Notes under the pieces: generated by a model
The model's database searches: none
Told to the model about the DNA's origin: nothing
Seen by the model: only the letters and a program-made list of their open reading frames with translations
From: Annona cherimola
Taxonomy: Eukaryota > Streptophyta > Magnoliopsida > Magnoliales > Annonaceae
Assembly (NCBI GenBank): GCA_030490835.1
Contig: CM059971.1
Span: forward strand, 58,390,012-58,454,011
Direction of reading: 5' to 3'
DNA: 64,000 nt
Program-made: the position numbers and the translations under genes
Part shown: in pieces, positions 35,040 to 47,083 of the stretch
How positions within the stretch are numbered: position 1 is the stretch's first letter
Layout of the letters: every line of letters begins with the position of its first letter

Positions 35040-35560
35040 CTCTATACTATGGGCCATGTCCAGGAGCACCTTGTAATAATCAGTTTGAATCACTAGCACC
35101 CTAGTCTAAATGGAGTGCTTCAGTCCCTCACAAACCTTACGTGTATTTTTTTGTAGATTGGTCTTTGTCCATGACACATATTGGGACAAAAATCGAAACT
35201 ATAGGTCATACTTCATGACCATCATCTTACTTTAGACAAGATAGTGGAACTTATCAGCCCTTTGCACCCACTCACTATATAGGATATAGTATTGGAAAAA
35301 TTGGTGCTTGAATTTAGCCTATACCAAGTCCTCCTCTCTACTAGGCAATGCTTGCTGCTCCAAATCCCTCCATTGTTCAACATCACCATCCAACAAATAA
35401 ATGGCATAATAGACCTTTTGCTCCATATTACATTTAAGTCACTTGAAGGTTTTCTCAATTCGCTTGTTCCAATTTAAATTAACTTTGTAATCCACTATTC
35501 TAATGAATTTAGGTGGCTGTATTTTTTGAAAGAACTTCCAGTTATTTCTCTATCTCTTCT
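35040..35560 (-). pseudogene. Ty3/gypsy gag capsid remnant
   Basis: Minus strand MEQKVYYAIYLLDGDVEQWR, ALPSREEDLV, stop, AKFKHQFFQYYI matches the gag capsid pattern (A.FLL...A..WW....W..FK..F...Y). Frameshifts and stops are frequent. Confidence 0.55.
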
Positions 35561-36193
35561 CCTATTACTCCATATCAACTATATATTGTGGGCTAGCAGT
35601 TACCTGAATACCGTTATTAATTGGTAATTAGGTAGAAGGTCCTACTTGAAATGTGTTTAGTTGAATCTTGGCTACCTTGATCTGTGTGCTAGACATATTC
35701 AAGGGTTCTACCATTGATGGTACCTGACTAGTCCAAGCAAATTGTGATGGTGCCTAGCTATTCAACGTAGGATCATGCATCACAAGCTAACCTATGACAT
35801 CTACTACTGTATCTCTCTGAGAAACTCCATTACATTGCATGCATTATTCCATGGATGATATTTATAAATCCTAATAGTACAAGATTTCCTATCATCTTTT
35901 TTACTATAGATAGAGTGCGACTGGGTCCAGCTCCATTGTTTGCTATAGTTGTTGACGTTATCGGATCTAGAACTTGCTGTGATGTAGATGCATAAGATCT
36001 AACATTCTAGGTTATTAATCTCTCAATAGTAGGGGTGGACACTCTGCTGCTACTAATGTTCACCATCTATACAAAAGAACATACATATGTATTAACCCTA
36101 GACATAGCAAGCAAATATTTAAGTAACCTATAGTCTCTAATTCATCATCCCAAACTTCGCATCCCACTATCTTAAATGTAACCAATTATTTCT
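35561..36193 (-). other. Ty3/gypsy gag N-terminus and leader, decayed
   Basis: Between the gag capsid remnant and the MITE at 36203. No motif survives. Confidence 0.35.
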
Positions 36194-36202
36194 ATTATCA
36201 TA

Positions 36203-36493
36203 GAGGGATGATCCTGTTAGCCTGAGCTAAGCGAATGCAAATGCCCCACTTAACCCATCTCAAAAAATCCATTTACAATAACTTTTTTTTTTTTTTCTTC
36301 ATACACTTTTTTATCTAAAAATCTCAAAAAAAAATATATACATATTCAACAATGGTAAAACTTGATTTATATATTAAATACATTTAGATAAATAAGTGTA
36401 TCAAGAACAAGCAAAAAAAAGTAATTGTAAATGAATTTTTTGAGGTGGGTTAAGCGGAACATTTGCTTGGCTCGGGCTATAGGATCAATCTTC
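36203..36493. mobile_element. Palindromic MITE, family 2, 9-bp target duplication (MULE-type)
   Basis: 291 bp, flanked by a perfect 9-bp repeat ATTATCATA (36194-36202 and 36494-36502). Termini GAGGGATGATCC and, reversed, GAAGATTGATCC; the inverted repeats go on for about 65 bp (TAAGC, CTTAACCCA.CTCAAAAAAT.CATTTACAA). The 9-bp duplication and long terminal repeats fit a Mutator-like non-autonomous element. It is inserted in the leader of the Ty3/gypsy element between primer site and gag. Confidence 0.85.
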
Positions 36494-36546
36494 ATTATCA
36501 TATTATTTCCTTAGTAATATTGTGCATTGTGGCTCTTCTTACTGTT

Positions 36547-36558
36547 GCTTTGATACCA
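36547..36558 (-). other. Primer binding site, initiator tRNA-Met type
   Basis: Minus strand TGGTATCAAAGC, one mismatch to TGGTATCAGAGC, located 8 bases from the LTR end at 36567. This fixes the element as minus-strand and the LTR at 36567 as its 5' LTR. Confidence 0.75.
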
Positions 36559-36566
36559 CTTTAAAT

Positions 36567-37170
36567 TGTAACACCATATTGACCGAGGCAATCGGTCAAT
36601 GGTCCCTACAAAAGTATAAGATTCATAATAATGGGAAGAAACATATAACTCAAATCAAATATCATATAACCAAGTATAATAATATCCAAGTAAAATTAAG
36701 TTTCATATGTCAATACATTGAGTCCTCACTCCATATTACTCTAGAATAAAGATAAATTGAATTATTTCTAGGTGCCCTCAAATCTCCATCCTCCTAGCCT
36801 ATTTTAGTGCAGTAACCCCATGTTGGTCTCCACCTATAATCTTATCATCTTAAATATGATAAAATGGGTGAGTTTAGGCAAACCAATAAGTAAAACTAAA
36901 GACAAATAAAATAAAATTAGTAGAATATAAATATACAGCTATTGCTAATAAATTAATATTCGAATCTCTACGCTAAATCATGAACATGTCAATGATTAAG
37001 CATACCACAATGCATCATGCACATAATCTTCTCATCACATAGGTTAAGTCCATTATAGAAGTTTAATATCTTACCCCATCTTTCATCGTGCTAAGCACAG
37101 ATTGATCAACTGCAAGAAACACCTTACCAAGTTAAATGATAAGGGAGTGTATTTGATATCCTGTTCTGCT
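36567..37170 (-). mobile_element. Ty3/gypsy 5' LTR (right copy), outer end unresolved
   Basis: Starts TGTAACACCATATTGACC and aligns with 30568-31196. The LTR probably runs further right, but the partner copy is interrupted, so the outer end cannot be fixed. Confidence 0.65.
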
Positions 37171-38745
37171 CTTTACGCATCCATGCCTGGCCATGAACTT
37201 TCGCTCATAACTTAGCCTAGACAATCATAGTTCGAGAATCCAGTCTCACATACTAGTTTTAAATAAATAAACAATTTCATATTGTCGTAACTTCACAATA
37301 TCCAAATATTACGAAGTCCAACATCATAATGGCCTAACCTAATGTCCATCGCTCCAAAAAAGATCATCATCATATCAAATTGATCAAATATAGTGCCCAT
37401 GGCAATAGTGCTAACATTCTAATGCACAACGTGCATATGCTAAAATGTAATGGCAGCATGAACAATATTCCACATTCGATATCAAAATAAATTTTTATCT
37501 TAATAAATTTTAATAATTTAAAAATAGTAATCAATCATAACCAAAATAGACATGTTAGTAAGAATACAACAATCAATAAAATCTGTAAAAATAAGGTCCC
37601 ACGTACCTTGTACTTCACATTAATCCATAATTTAAGATCAAATAAACTGTAGTTTTATTTTATCATTAAGATAGTAATCTTTGTAAATTAGTTTACAACT
37701 TTAAAATCTGAATCCAATTATACAATATAAATGTTTCCAAAATTATAAATATTATAAGTTCATTATTTAATAACAATTTTTAATTAATTTTAATATTTAA
37801 TAAATTAAAATTTTAGCATGATTACCTTAAAATTTTTTTAAATGATCATATAAGTTTTCCAAATTTATTTATGCATAATTATCATAATCATATTATCATA
37901 AGTACGCTCTATCTTGATCACATTGAATTTTAGTGGTTTGATTTTAATCATTTTAAAATTTCAAATTTTACATTAAGTTAGAAATCAAATATTTATAATT
38001 TCTATCTACCTCCTCAGGTTATCAATTTTATTTCAAAAAAATCTATATTGTAAATAATAAATATTTCAAGAATTTTTTACAAGATCCAACCAAATTAAAT
38101 AATCTTAATTCATTAATACTGTTATTCAAACAATAATATTTTCAATATTTGGATTCACATATTTAAATTAAAAAATTATTTTAATAAATTTTTATTTAAA
38201 ACAAAAATATTAATTTGGATAGTGTCAAAAAACATGATGCAGTGGATAGATTTTTGTGGCTTAGTGTGATCAATTCACACTAATTCTAATTGTCGTATAA
38301 TCATATTATATAGTATCCATATAAATTTTTCCAGCAAATTTCAAGGTTATTTAATATTTTATTTTGATTTTATTTTGCACAGCAGTATTGGACATTCTAG
38401 ATGGATATGTTTGATGTAATCTATCTTTGTACAATTAATTCAACATATTTTGGACAATAAAAATATAGTCAATTAATAACATCCTATTAGTTCCTGCAGA
38501 AATATTTCTATCTCATTTTGATGTACTTTAATATTTTATTTTGATTTTTCTATTGATTTGCAGTATGGGAGTTCAAAGTGGATAGATTTGCAAATGAGGT
38601 CCATTTAAGTTATTAAATGACCAATCTAATCTAATCTAATGACTGTCCAACATCCCTAATAACATATAAAATCTAAGAAAAATAAATCTAATAGCATTTA
38701 TATATAATAGGTATTATTTTTAAATAATTAAAATCATATAATATT
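37171..38745. other. AT-rich DNA, possibly rest of the LTR
   Basis: Very AT-rich, with no coding features. Short recurring blocks (TTTAATATTTTATTTTGATTTT at 38350 and 38528; GATGGATATGTTTG/GTGGATAGATTTG) hint at an internal repeat. No gene. Confidence 0.4.
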
Positions 38746-39716
38746 ATTATTCCTAAGTTTATGATAAAACCTAAGAGGGAAAAGGTGAATTGAGTTCTTA
38801 AAAATTGTTTGGTAATTTCAAACTTAACCCATTGTAAGTTTGATCTCGTGACTAAAACGTAGGGAGTTAGAGAGAGCAATAGTAAGAAAAAACAATAAAC
38901 ACAATATATATGGTGAATTGTAGTAATTTGGGCAACTTTTCCTACTTTACTCTTTTAAGCACATACTCTCTTATGACTTAGGTTCCACTATCTCAACTGA
39001 GATTACAATTAAAGTTTTTGTTCTCATCTAGATTGGAGCTCTAGGGAGCTTTTACAACAATTTATACAAGTAGACAGTGAGTTCCACTCCAACCATATAC
39101 TACTTATCTCAACTTGGCCTTGGTCTCAAAACCAAGTCAAGTATCACAATACAACAAAAATAATTTAAAAGAAAAGAATATACATTTTGCGAATTTGTAC
39201 AAAATAGTTTTAGCACTTGAGAAAACTCTTCGGTACTTGAGGAAGATGAGAACTTGTAGCCCTTAGTAGTAAAAGTGAGTCTCTTTTAAAGATCACTTAA
39301 TGCATAATTAATTGCTTAAAAGTGAGAAGGTAAAAGTTTAATAAATGCTTTAGCTAACCTTTATAACTCCCTTAATGTGTCTTAAATAGATATGTGAGAA
39401 CTTGAACATTAGAGGTTGGTGGCGCACATAAAATGCACCAACATTCAAATTTTTTGACCGTTATGACTCAAGTTGCATCTAGAGTTGACATCGTATGCGA
39501 CTTCACCTAAGTCACAGACTAGAATTGACTTGGGATGCGACTTCGGTCATCTATTTCTATCTAGAGGGCTTTCCTCCTTGTCTTGTGCTTCAAATTCCCT
39601 CCTGAGATCGACTTGGTCCGAGACTTGACCCAAGTCACAAGTGAAGCCGACTTGGGTGTGCAATTTCACTATTCGTCAAAAACTTGGAACTTTAAAACTT
39701 AATACTTGTGGCTTTT
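38746..39716 (-). mobile_element. SIRE/Maximus-like copia LTR, copy B, truncated
   Basis: Aligns with copies A and C from the start (GGTGAATTGAGTTCTTAAAA) through CAACTTTTCCTACTTTACTC, GTGAGTTCCACTCCAACC and the GCACCAACATTC block to the first dyad array. It is cut at 39716 by the next LTR-like element. Confidence 0.75.
39470..39670. repeat. AAGTCG/GTCGAC dyad repeats, LTR copy B, decayed
   Basis: Three to four diverged units with CTAAGTCACAGAC, GCGACTTCGGTC, GAGATCGACTTGGTC and CCAAGTCACAAGTG; many CpG sites have decayed to TG or CA. Confidence 0.7.
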
Positions 39717-41233
39717 TGTGAAACCCCGATTTTAGGACCACATATGAAACCCTGGGGTTATAAATCCTAGGTAATGTATTAATTTTTATATAAAATATAT
39801 TGATGATATTTTTACAATATGTGGAATTAGAGGATTAAATAGCTAATTATGGAATGTTAATTCGGATGAATAGTGAAACGTGAATAGTGAAATGTGAATA
39901 GTAAATGTGAGATTAAGGAATATATTAAGTTAATCACTTTAGATTAACTTAATCATAAAAGATGAAAAAGGAAGCTTCCCACTAAAGGATAAAAGTGTTT
40001 TTTGGATTAAAATATTAATTTTTGGATTTAAGGGTGATTTTGAAGAAAAAATGAAGAAAAATTCAAAATTTGTAATCTGGACGTCGGATTGAGGTGAAAT
40101 TTTTTATGGATGGCCAAAATCTTATGACGAACATGATGAGTGATCCAAGATCTATCAAAAATCATGAATCAAGGGTCAAGATTAAACGTCATTTGGAGAT
40201 CAAAAAGTAGCTCTACTTTTTCATTAATTATAAATTTGACTTTTCAATTTGTTTAATTAATTAAAAATCAAAAAATTTAATGAAAATCAGAGCTACAGCA
40301 GGGAATGTGGCATGGCATGGAGAATTGGGCCAAAATCAATGGCCAAGATCAAACCAATCATGATAGATCAATGGTGGAGATGCAATTAGCTTAAAAAATA
40401 ATTTTTAAATAAAACAAAAGCCATAAATAATGGCCAGCAAGGGGGAGAATGTGGGAAGCCAGCTAGGAGTATGCACACTGCTCAAAAAATATGCATGGGA
40501 CTTGGAAAAATTTATTTATAAATAAGTACTTGGAGCTAGGGGTAAAATGTAAATATACAAACAAATACTCAGGTTCTCTACCTCTTGAGCTTCCTTGTAT
40601 CTATGTAAGGTTTGAAAAAACAAAACGTGAGTGATAACTCAATAAGCAAGCATTTTACATTTTTATTTAAATGCATTTCTTGTCGTTCGGTAGGAGACAC
40701 TTATGAAGCGATCAACTACCAACCGGAAGAAACTTTTCATAAAAACTTTTCATTTAAACCCTTCGTAAAATATTTCATATAAACCATTCATAAAACCTTT
40801 CATATAAACCCTTCATAAAACTTTTTTTTTCATGGGGACATTTATATGTCCTAAATGTTGTCATATAAACATTTAATGACGAGGACAAGTGTACTTCCTA
40901 AAACATTTTCACATAAACTTTTTATATGAGGATAATTATATGTCCTAAAATATGATCATATAAACATTTGTTCATAAGGACAATCTTATGTCCTAAAACA
41001 TTGTCACATAAATCTTTATTCATGATGACAATCTTATGTCTTAAAACATTTTCATATGAACCTCTTTATTCATAAGGACAATTATGTCATGAACCATTTG
41101 CATATAAACCTCTTTATTTGAAGACAATTATATGTCCTCAAACAATTTCGTATAAATCCTTTTTCATATTCTAATTTTTTTAGGATTTAAAAAAAAACGT
41201 ATATGCATATAAACCTTTTTATCTGTAGACATT
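39717..41233. mobile_element. LTR-like element of chromovirus type, probably solo
   Basis: Starts TGTGAAACCCCGATTTTAGG, which resembles chromovirus LTR ends seen elsewhere here (TGTAAAACCCC, TGTCACACCCC). It carries CGTGAGTGATAACTCAATAA, comparable to the GTGAGTAAAGATACTCAGTA box of the big LTR. No coding DNA or primer site. It ends in a minisatellite and is cut by copia LTR copy C at 41239. Orientation uncertain. Confidence 0.4.
40831..41175. repeat. Minisatellite, about 48-bp units, seven copies
   Basis: Units start near 40834, 40881, 40929, 40975, 41024, 41075 and 41120. Each has GGACAATNTTATGTCCTAAA, then CATTNTCATATAAAC and CTTTATTCAT. The GGACA...TGTCC pair makes a small hairpin in each unit. 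Preceded (40735-40830) by about four shorter CATATAAACC.TTCATAAAA units. Confidence 0.8.
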
Positions 41234-41238
41234 GTTAT

Positions 41239-41985
41239 TGTTGGTCCCGAGTTTATGACAAAATCCAAGACGAAAGGAGTGAATTGGGTTCTTAAAAATT
41301 CTTTGCATAATTAGAAACTTACCCTTTATAAATTTAATCCCCTTGATGAAACGTCTAGCTGGTTAGAGTGAGAGGGTGCAGTTGAAATATAAAATGCAAA
41401 TAATCAAATCACGTAAGAAAACAGCAATATATAGCGGTTCAGGCAACCTTTCCTACTCCACTTTTCCAAGCACACACCCGTTGTGTCTTGGATTCCACTA
41501 TTGTATAATCAATACAATCTAGAGCACTCGCCCTCTTCTAGATTCTACCTCTATGGGGCATATACAATCTCAGCACAAGTAGGTGACGAGTTCCACTCCA
41601 ATCACATGCTACTTTGCCTTCACTTGGTTTTAGTTTCCAATACTAAACTAAGTGGGAAAAATAAATAATCAAAGAATAACAAGAGTTCTACATGTTATAG
41701 ATGTGTAGGCAGATACAAGTGCGAAGAAGAACTCGTAAAAGCAATTGAGGATGAGACAATTCAGCTTTCAGCAATTTGAATGTAATGTTCTTCTTGAAAA
41801 ACTTCTTGTAGATCACTTAAATGCTAGAGGAAGTGGAAGGTGAGTTAATTCAATATTTTTCCAACTCCTTTGTCATTCACTTGAAGCTCCTTAAATAATG
41901 AGAAGTAAATTCGAATGTTTTGTGGTAAGTGGCGCGCATTTAATGCGCCAACGTTTGAATTTTTCCAACCGTTGTGAGCCAAGTT
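41239..41985 (-). mobile_element. SIRE/Maximus-like copia LTR, copy C, part 1 (3' LTR)
   Basis: Starts TGTTGGTCCCGAG and aligns with copy A (CAACCTTTCCTACTC, AGCACAAGTAGGTGACGAGT, GGCGCGCATTTAATGCGCCA). Interrupted at 41985 by the chromovirus; it resumes at 53859 and ends with CCAACA at 54732, giving a total LTR of about 1.62 kb. Confidence 0.85.
41981..41985. repeat. Chromovirus target duplication, left copy
   Basis: AAGTT, matching AAGTC at 53854-53858 at four of five bases. The local context CCAAGTT|...|AAGTCGCA reconstitutes the CCAAGTCGCA word of the copia LTR array. Confidence 0.7.
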
Positions 41986-44900
41986 TGTGGCACCTCGAAT
42001 CTGGGGCTCCACATGGTCCTTACTCTGGGGTCGAAAATGATTGGTAAACGTGATTTAAGATTGTTGCCCTGATTACACGACAGATTTTTATATATATATA
42101 TATACGTGTCTATCATCTATATATATATGTATAACATCAATACATAAATAAACATTTTCATTCATCCAACTTGGAAAACATTTCTCATATCAGAGTCATA
42201 ACAAAATTTTCTTTACATAAAGGTTATCATATACATCATTTATATAAAATTCTTCATATTCACATGTCATCTTCATCGTCATCACCTGTCTATTATTTTT
42301 TAAAAAAAAAACATGGGTGAGTAAAGATACTCAGTAAGCAAGCCATACATAAATTTTTAATCTTTTTTTCATGCATTTCATGTAATGAGAAATGTCATGC
42401 ATCCATGGCATTCATGACATTCCTTTGGACAAGACGCTAACTAGGCGCCCATCCCATTCATGCTCCCATCTCAGGGAGGTCGCCGCCGGCCTGGGCCTGT
42501 ATAAGCGACTTGGCGATAGTGAGGGGACATCCGGTACGCTTACTACCTCAGCTATGGCCTAATCCTCGTGCAACATGATAATTCACATACATATGCCGGC
42601 ATGATATTTATAAATCATAAACATTTTACAAAAGCATTTAACAAGCAATTAGCAATCATTTCATGTAAAGCATTATAGGAATGGTCATCCTGAAATATAA
42701 TTCATAAAACATGTAAGCAAATAATTTGTAATCATTTAGAAACATTTTAGAAAGCATATAACTTGCTTACCTGTGTGGTTAACTTGTATCTTCCACTTTT
42801 TCCTTTTCTTTTCCTATACAAATGAAAATGACCATTTCTTTATAATATTCTATGCTTATATATCTTATAAACTTATGTTATTTTTCTAACCCGTGAGTGT
42901 TCCATCTCATACAATTATTTGTAATCGCCTTTACGTTTTTGACTAATACTACCCTCTTTATCCTTGTTTTGTTGAACTTATTTCAAGGTCTAACTTAACT
43001 ATTTCTTTATAATAATTTGTTCTCTAGTCCACTTTATTTGCATGTCCATCACATCATAATTTCAAATATTTAATTAATAATAACTAAATTATATATATTT
43101 TTTAATTTTAATTAATTAATCTTTATTTACGCTGACTCAATTATACAGTGTCAAATTATGTTGAATCAATACTAATTCAGCAAAACAATTATAATAGTTT
43201 TTAATCATATAATTTCTGAATAAAATCATAATCTATGATTAATCGATGTAAATTCTGCCTTAGTCATTAATGATTGTCCATGTAATTAACGTTTTGTATA
43301 ATATCTAAATGAAGTTTCTGAAACGATTGAATATCGAATGGCCTATACATAAACCTATACTAACGTCCAGTAGGTTAATTTAGACTTTTAATAATTAGTA
43401 TATAACATCTGTATGGACGTTAATTCCAATGGAGGAAATTAACATTTTCGAAAAATTTATAAATCATGAAGTTACAGCCATTGATTTTAACAGTACTTAT
43501 GAATTTATTTAACATATTTGATTAATTGAACGAATTCAAAATCTGAAATAAGTTGACGATCAGCATAATATAGAAGTTTTGAAAATATGAGATCAAACTA
43601 AAAATATTATATATTCAGAAAGTTAAGTTTACATTCAGCAGATTATGAATTTAAAATAAAAACAGCATATTATAATATGTCCAGCAGATTGCTTGAAAAA
43701 TATCAAAACAGTATATATATATCATATCAACGTCCAAGGGTTAAATTTTTTTTAAATAACAATACAATATCAATGTCTAGCAGAATTTAAAAGTGATTTA
43801 AAATTATGACAACAATATAATATTAATGTTCTGCAGGATCTTAGAATTTAAAACATTATTACATATACAAATCATGTCAATAGTCCAGCAGGTTTAAATA
43901 AAATTTCTGAAATATTTAAACAACACTTATGTACCCAGAAATTTATTTAGCACATTTGATTAATTGGATAATTTCAAAAAAAAAAATTAACGACCATCAT
44001 GATATTAAAAATAAAAGTTCTGAAAGTATGAAATCAAATTAAAATGTCTTATGTTCAGGAAGTTGAATCCACTTTCAGCTTATAGGAAAAATTCATACTC
44101 AGCAGTATTGTTTTTTAAAAAAATTAAAATAGTATCTATATAAATCATATCAACGTTCATCAGGTTGAAAATTTTAAAACTTTTAAAATGTTAAATAGCC
44201 GAGCAGCATTTCCGAAAATGCGGAAATGAAATAAATAAAAAAATGTACCTGAATGAATGTTGTATGTCTAAGTGTTGTTGCTCCTCTACACCTATTTGCC
44301 CGTTGCTAAAAATTTCAGCAAAATGCCCAGAAATGCCTATCTTATAGATAGCTGTTAACGGTTCACTATGGTTAAAATTAAATTTAACCCATGGTGACTG
44401 TTTAACAGATATACAGGTGTTGTTCATTTGTTTCATTCTACGTCTATATGTTACATCTGCTACTTACGTGTTTCTCTTTATTTTATATATATAAATTTTA
44501 TCAATTATCTACCTGTCCATGCACCGTCCATATGTTGTCCATGTTGCCAAGTCAATTCATACATCTCCAGCGAGCTGTCTCCTTCGTTACTTATTATTAT
44601 CAATATATTTACATTTACATATTATAGCTGTCCAAAAATCCAGCTTAAAAGTTATACTCATAATTTTTTTTATTAATATATATATAATTGTTCACAAAAT
44701 GCACCTTTCGGAATTTTGATTTTTTTTTTATTTTAATTAATTAATTCATGTTTTGGCATAAAATCTCTTTTGAAAATTATAAAGATGTTTTTTCTAAAAT
44801 TTAATCCCTTCATTAAATTAGGCATATTAATTTACGCTTACCCATAGAATTTCATCTAAATTGGAGTTGAGTATATATTTTAATTTAATTATGCAATATA

Positions 44901-45159
44901 TGATAGAAAATGGGCACATATATGTCTCCACAAAATTGACATACATTTCAAATATAAATTTCGAAATTTCATAATTATTTTAAATAATTTTTTATAACCC
45001 ATCTTCTAAGTAAAATGCGATAATTTAATCATCCATAAAATTTCCAAGTCAATTTAACTCTTCTAATTTTATTTATTAAAATTCATACATGGAAATTTAC
45101 TATACATTTCTCACAATTTCTAATTCCATTTTCTAGGTGTACATATATGGGGTTTTATA
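41986..45159 (-). repeat. Chromovirus 3' LTR (left)
   Basis: 3174 bp, outer terminus TGTGGCACC, inner terminus TTTTATA. Contains a GC-rich block at 42425-42560 (GCCGCCGGCCTGGG), the GTGAGTAAAGATACTCAGTA box, and a 0.8-kb zone with recurring CCAGCAG words. No coding sequence; short open frames near 44191-44719 are repeated in both LTRs. Confidence 0.9.
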
Positions 45160-45174
45160 ATTCTTCCCCCCCTT
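45160..45174 (-). other. Polypurine tract of the chromovirus
   Basis: Minus strand AAGGGGGGGAAGAAT immediately before the 3' LTR; primer for plus-strand DNA synthesis in LTR elements. Confidence 0.8.
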
Positions 45175-45199
45175 ATAATAGGTTTCGTCCCGAAACCAA

Positions 45200-45535
45200 T
45201 TATACTTCAAACAAATGGAGGTATTTCTTTTCGACTTCCTCTCGAAGTTCCCAAGTAGCTTCGGTTTCTGCATATCGGTTGCATTGGATCTTGACGTACT
45301 CAATCTCTCGATTATGAAGCTTCTTTACCTTGTAGTCCAAAATTTTGACTGGTCTTTCTTCATAATTTAAGTGTTCTTGAATTGGCAAATTTTCAGCAAT
45401 TAGTACGTGAGTAGGGTCAGCTACGTACTTTTTGAGCATCGAAATGTGAAAAATGTTGTGAATCGATGTTAGAGCTGGGAGTAGGGCTACCCTATATGCC
45501 AAATTGCCAATTTTCTCCAATACTTCACATGGCCC
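45200..45535 (-). pseudogene. Chromovirus integrase C-terminus with chromodomain-like tail
   Basis: Open frame with GNLAYRVALLP and IFHISMLKKYVADPTHVL, the integrase C-terminal GPY/F-adjacent segment, then KILDYKVKKLHNREIEYVKI and ETEATWELREEVEKKYLHLF, the chromodomain-like motif of plant chromoviruses, thought to guide insertion to particular chromatin. The frame is open through to the stop near the polypurine tract, but it is separated from the integrase core by several stops. Confidence 0.8.
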
Positions 45536-46380
45536 TATGTATCTTGGGTTTAATTTATTCTTTTTCCAAATCTTGTGACCCCTTTAAACGATGTTATTTT
45601 CACAAATACATGATCTCCAACTTAGATATTTAAATCTCTTCTCTTACAGTTGGTATAACTCTTTTGTCGACTTTGAGCCGTGAGTATACATTGACGTATC
45701 ACTTGCACTTTTTCTGTCATTCTTCTTGATAGATCTGGAGCTAGCTTCCTTTCTCCTACTTCATCCCAATTTAGTGGAGTTCGACATTTTCATCCATATA
45801 GAGCTTTGAATGGGGCCATTTGTATGCTTGCCTGATAGCTATTATTATATGCAAATTCGGCTATCGGTAAATATTCATCTCATGATCCTCCAAACTCTAA
45901 AGTGCACATATGAAGCATATCTTCAACAACTTGATTTACTCGTTCAGTTTCTCCGTCAGTCTAGGGATGAAATGTTGTGCTGAATTTTAACCGTGTACCT
46001 AAGGTTTAATGTAAACTTTTCCAAAATCAAGACGTAAAATTGGAATCTCGATCGGAAACTATTGACTTAGGTACTCCATGCAGTCTCACTACTTCCTTGT
46101 AATAAACTTTAGCTAGTCGTTCCACTAAATTTTTTTTCTTGATGACTAGAAAATGAGCTACTTTTGATAATCTATCTACAATGGCCCATATAGTATCATT
46201 TCCGATTTGGGTTCTTGGCAATCCTTCAATGATATCCATAGTTATGTCATCTCATTTTTATTCTGGGACTTCTAGTGATTGCAATTTTCCAGGGGTCTTT
46301 TGATGGTCAGCCTTCACCTTTTGGCATGTCAAATACTTAGCTACATACTCAACAATTTCTCTCTTTATATTGTTTCACCA
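45536..46380 (-). pseudogene. Chromovirus integrase core, broken
   Basis: Contains KYLTCQKVKADHQK (end of the HHCC finger), MDIIEGLPRTQIGNDTIW with the first catalytic Asp, DRLSKVAHFL, and VVRLHGVPKSIVSDRDSNFT with the second Asp. After this the frame carries several stops (TDGETERVNQ and EYLPIAEFAYNNSYQASIQM still readable). The longest open piece is 46027-46239. Confidence 0.8.
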
Positions 46381-47083
46381 ATATAATTTCTTGATATCTT
46401 GATACATCTTAGTGCTATCAGGATGTATCGAAAATGAAGAGAAATGTGCTTCTTTTAATATTTGTTCCTTTATTTTTCCTTGATTGGGTACACATAAGCG
46501 ACCTCTATATCTATACATCCCCTGTTTATCTTGTCTATACTCATCAGGATTTTTCTTTGTCATTTTCTCAATATAGCTTTTTAGATTGTTATCCTCTTGT
46601 TGAGCTTCTTTAATTTGCTCAAATAAGTTCGATTGGATTTGTAATTGAGACAATTTAACTTGTATTCCTGGCGGACTTATAATTAATTCTAATTGTCTCA
46701 ATTATTGTAGTAGCCCTTCTTCTTTGGTGATTAGATGTGCTAAGCTAACATTTCTACTTAGCGCATCGGCTACTACATTAGCTTTGCCTGGATGATATAA
46801 AATGTCGAGGTCATAGTCCTTTAATAACTCGAGTCATCTCCTTTGCCTCATATTTAACTTTTTTTGAGTAAAAATATATTTGAGGCTTTTATGATCAGTG
46901 TAAACCTTGCATTTAACTCTATATAAATAATGTCTCCAAATTTTCAAGGCAAAGATTACAGCTGCCAATTCTAAATCATGGGTCGGATAGTTTACCTCAT
47001 CGAGCTTGAGTTGTCTGGATGCGTACGCTATAACTTTTCTATTTTGCATCAATACGCATCCTAATCCTTTCTTTGAGGCATCA
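46381..47083 (-). pseudogene. Chromovirus RNase H and connection region, broken
   Basis: [52 protein letters not shown] and [11 protein letters not shown] are the RNase H motifs. A Trp-to-stop change follows MRQRR, then [19 protein letters not shown] and VADALSRN continue in frame. A second open piece (46375-46701) is the RNase H/integrase linker with the start of the HHCC finger (HPDSTKMYQDIKKLYW). There is a small deletion at the RT/RNase H junction near 47090. Confidence 0.8.

Noticed and set aside
40831..41175. Regularly spaced repeats resembling a CRISPR array
   Set aside because: The repeat and the supposed spacers are both conserved between units, so it is a minisatellite; the genome is plant.
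44191..44719. Open frames that recur at 52887-53381
   Set aside because: They are the same LTR sequence in the two chromovirus LTRs; non-coding.
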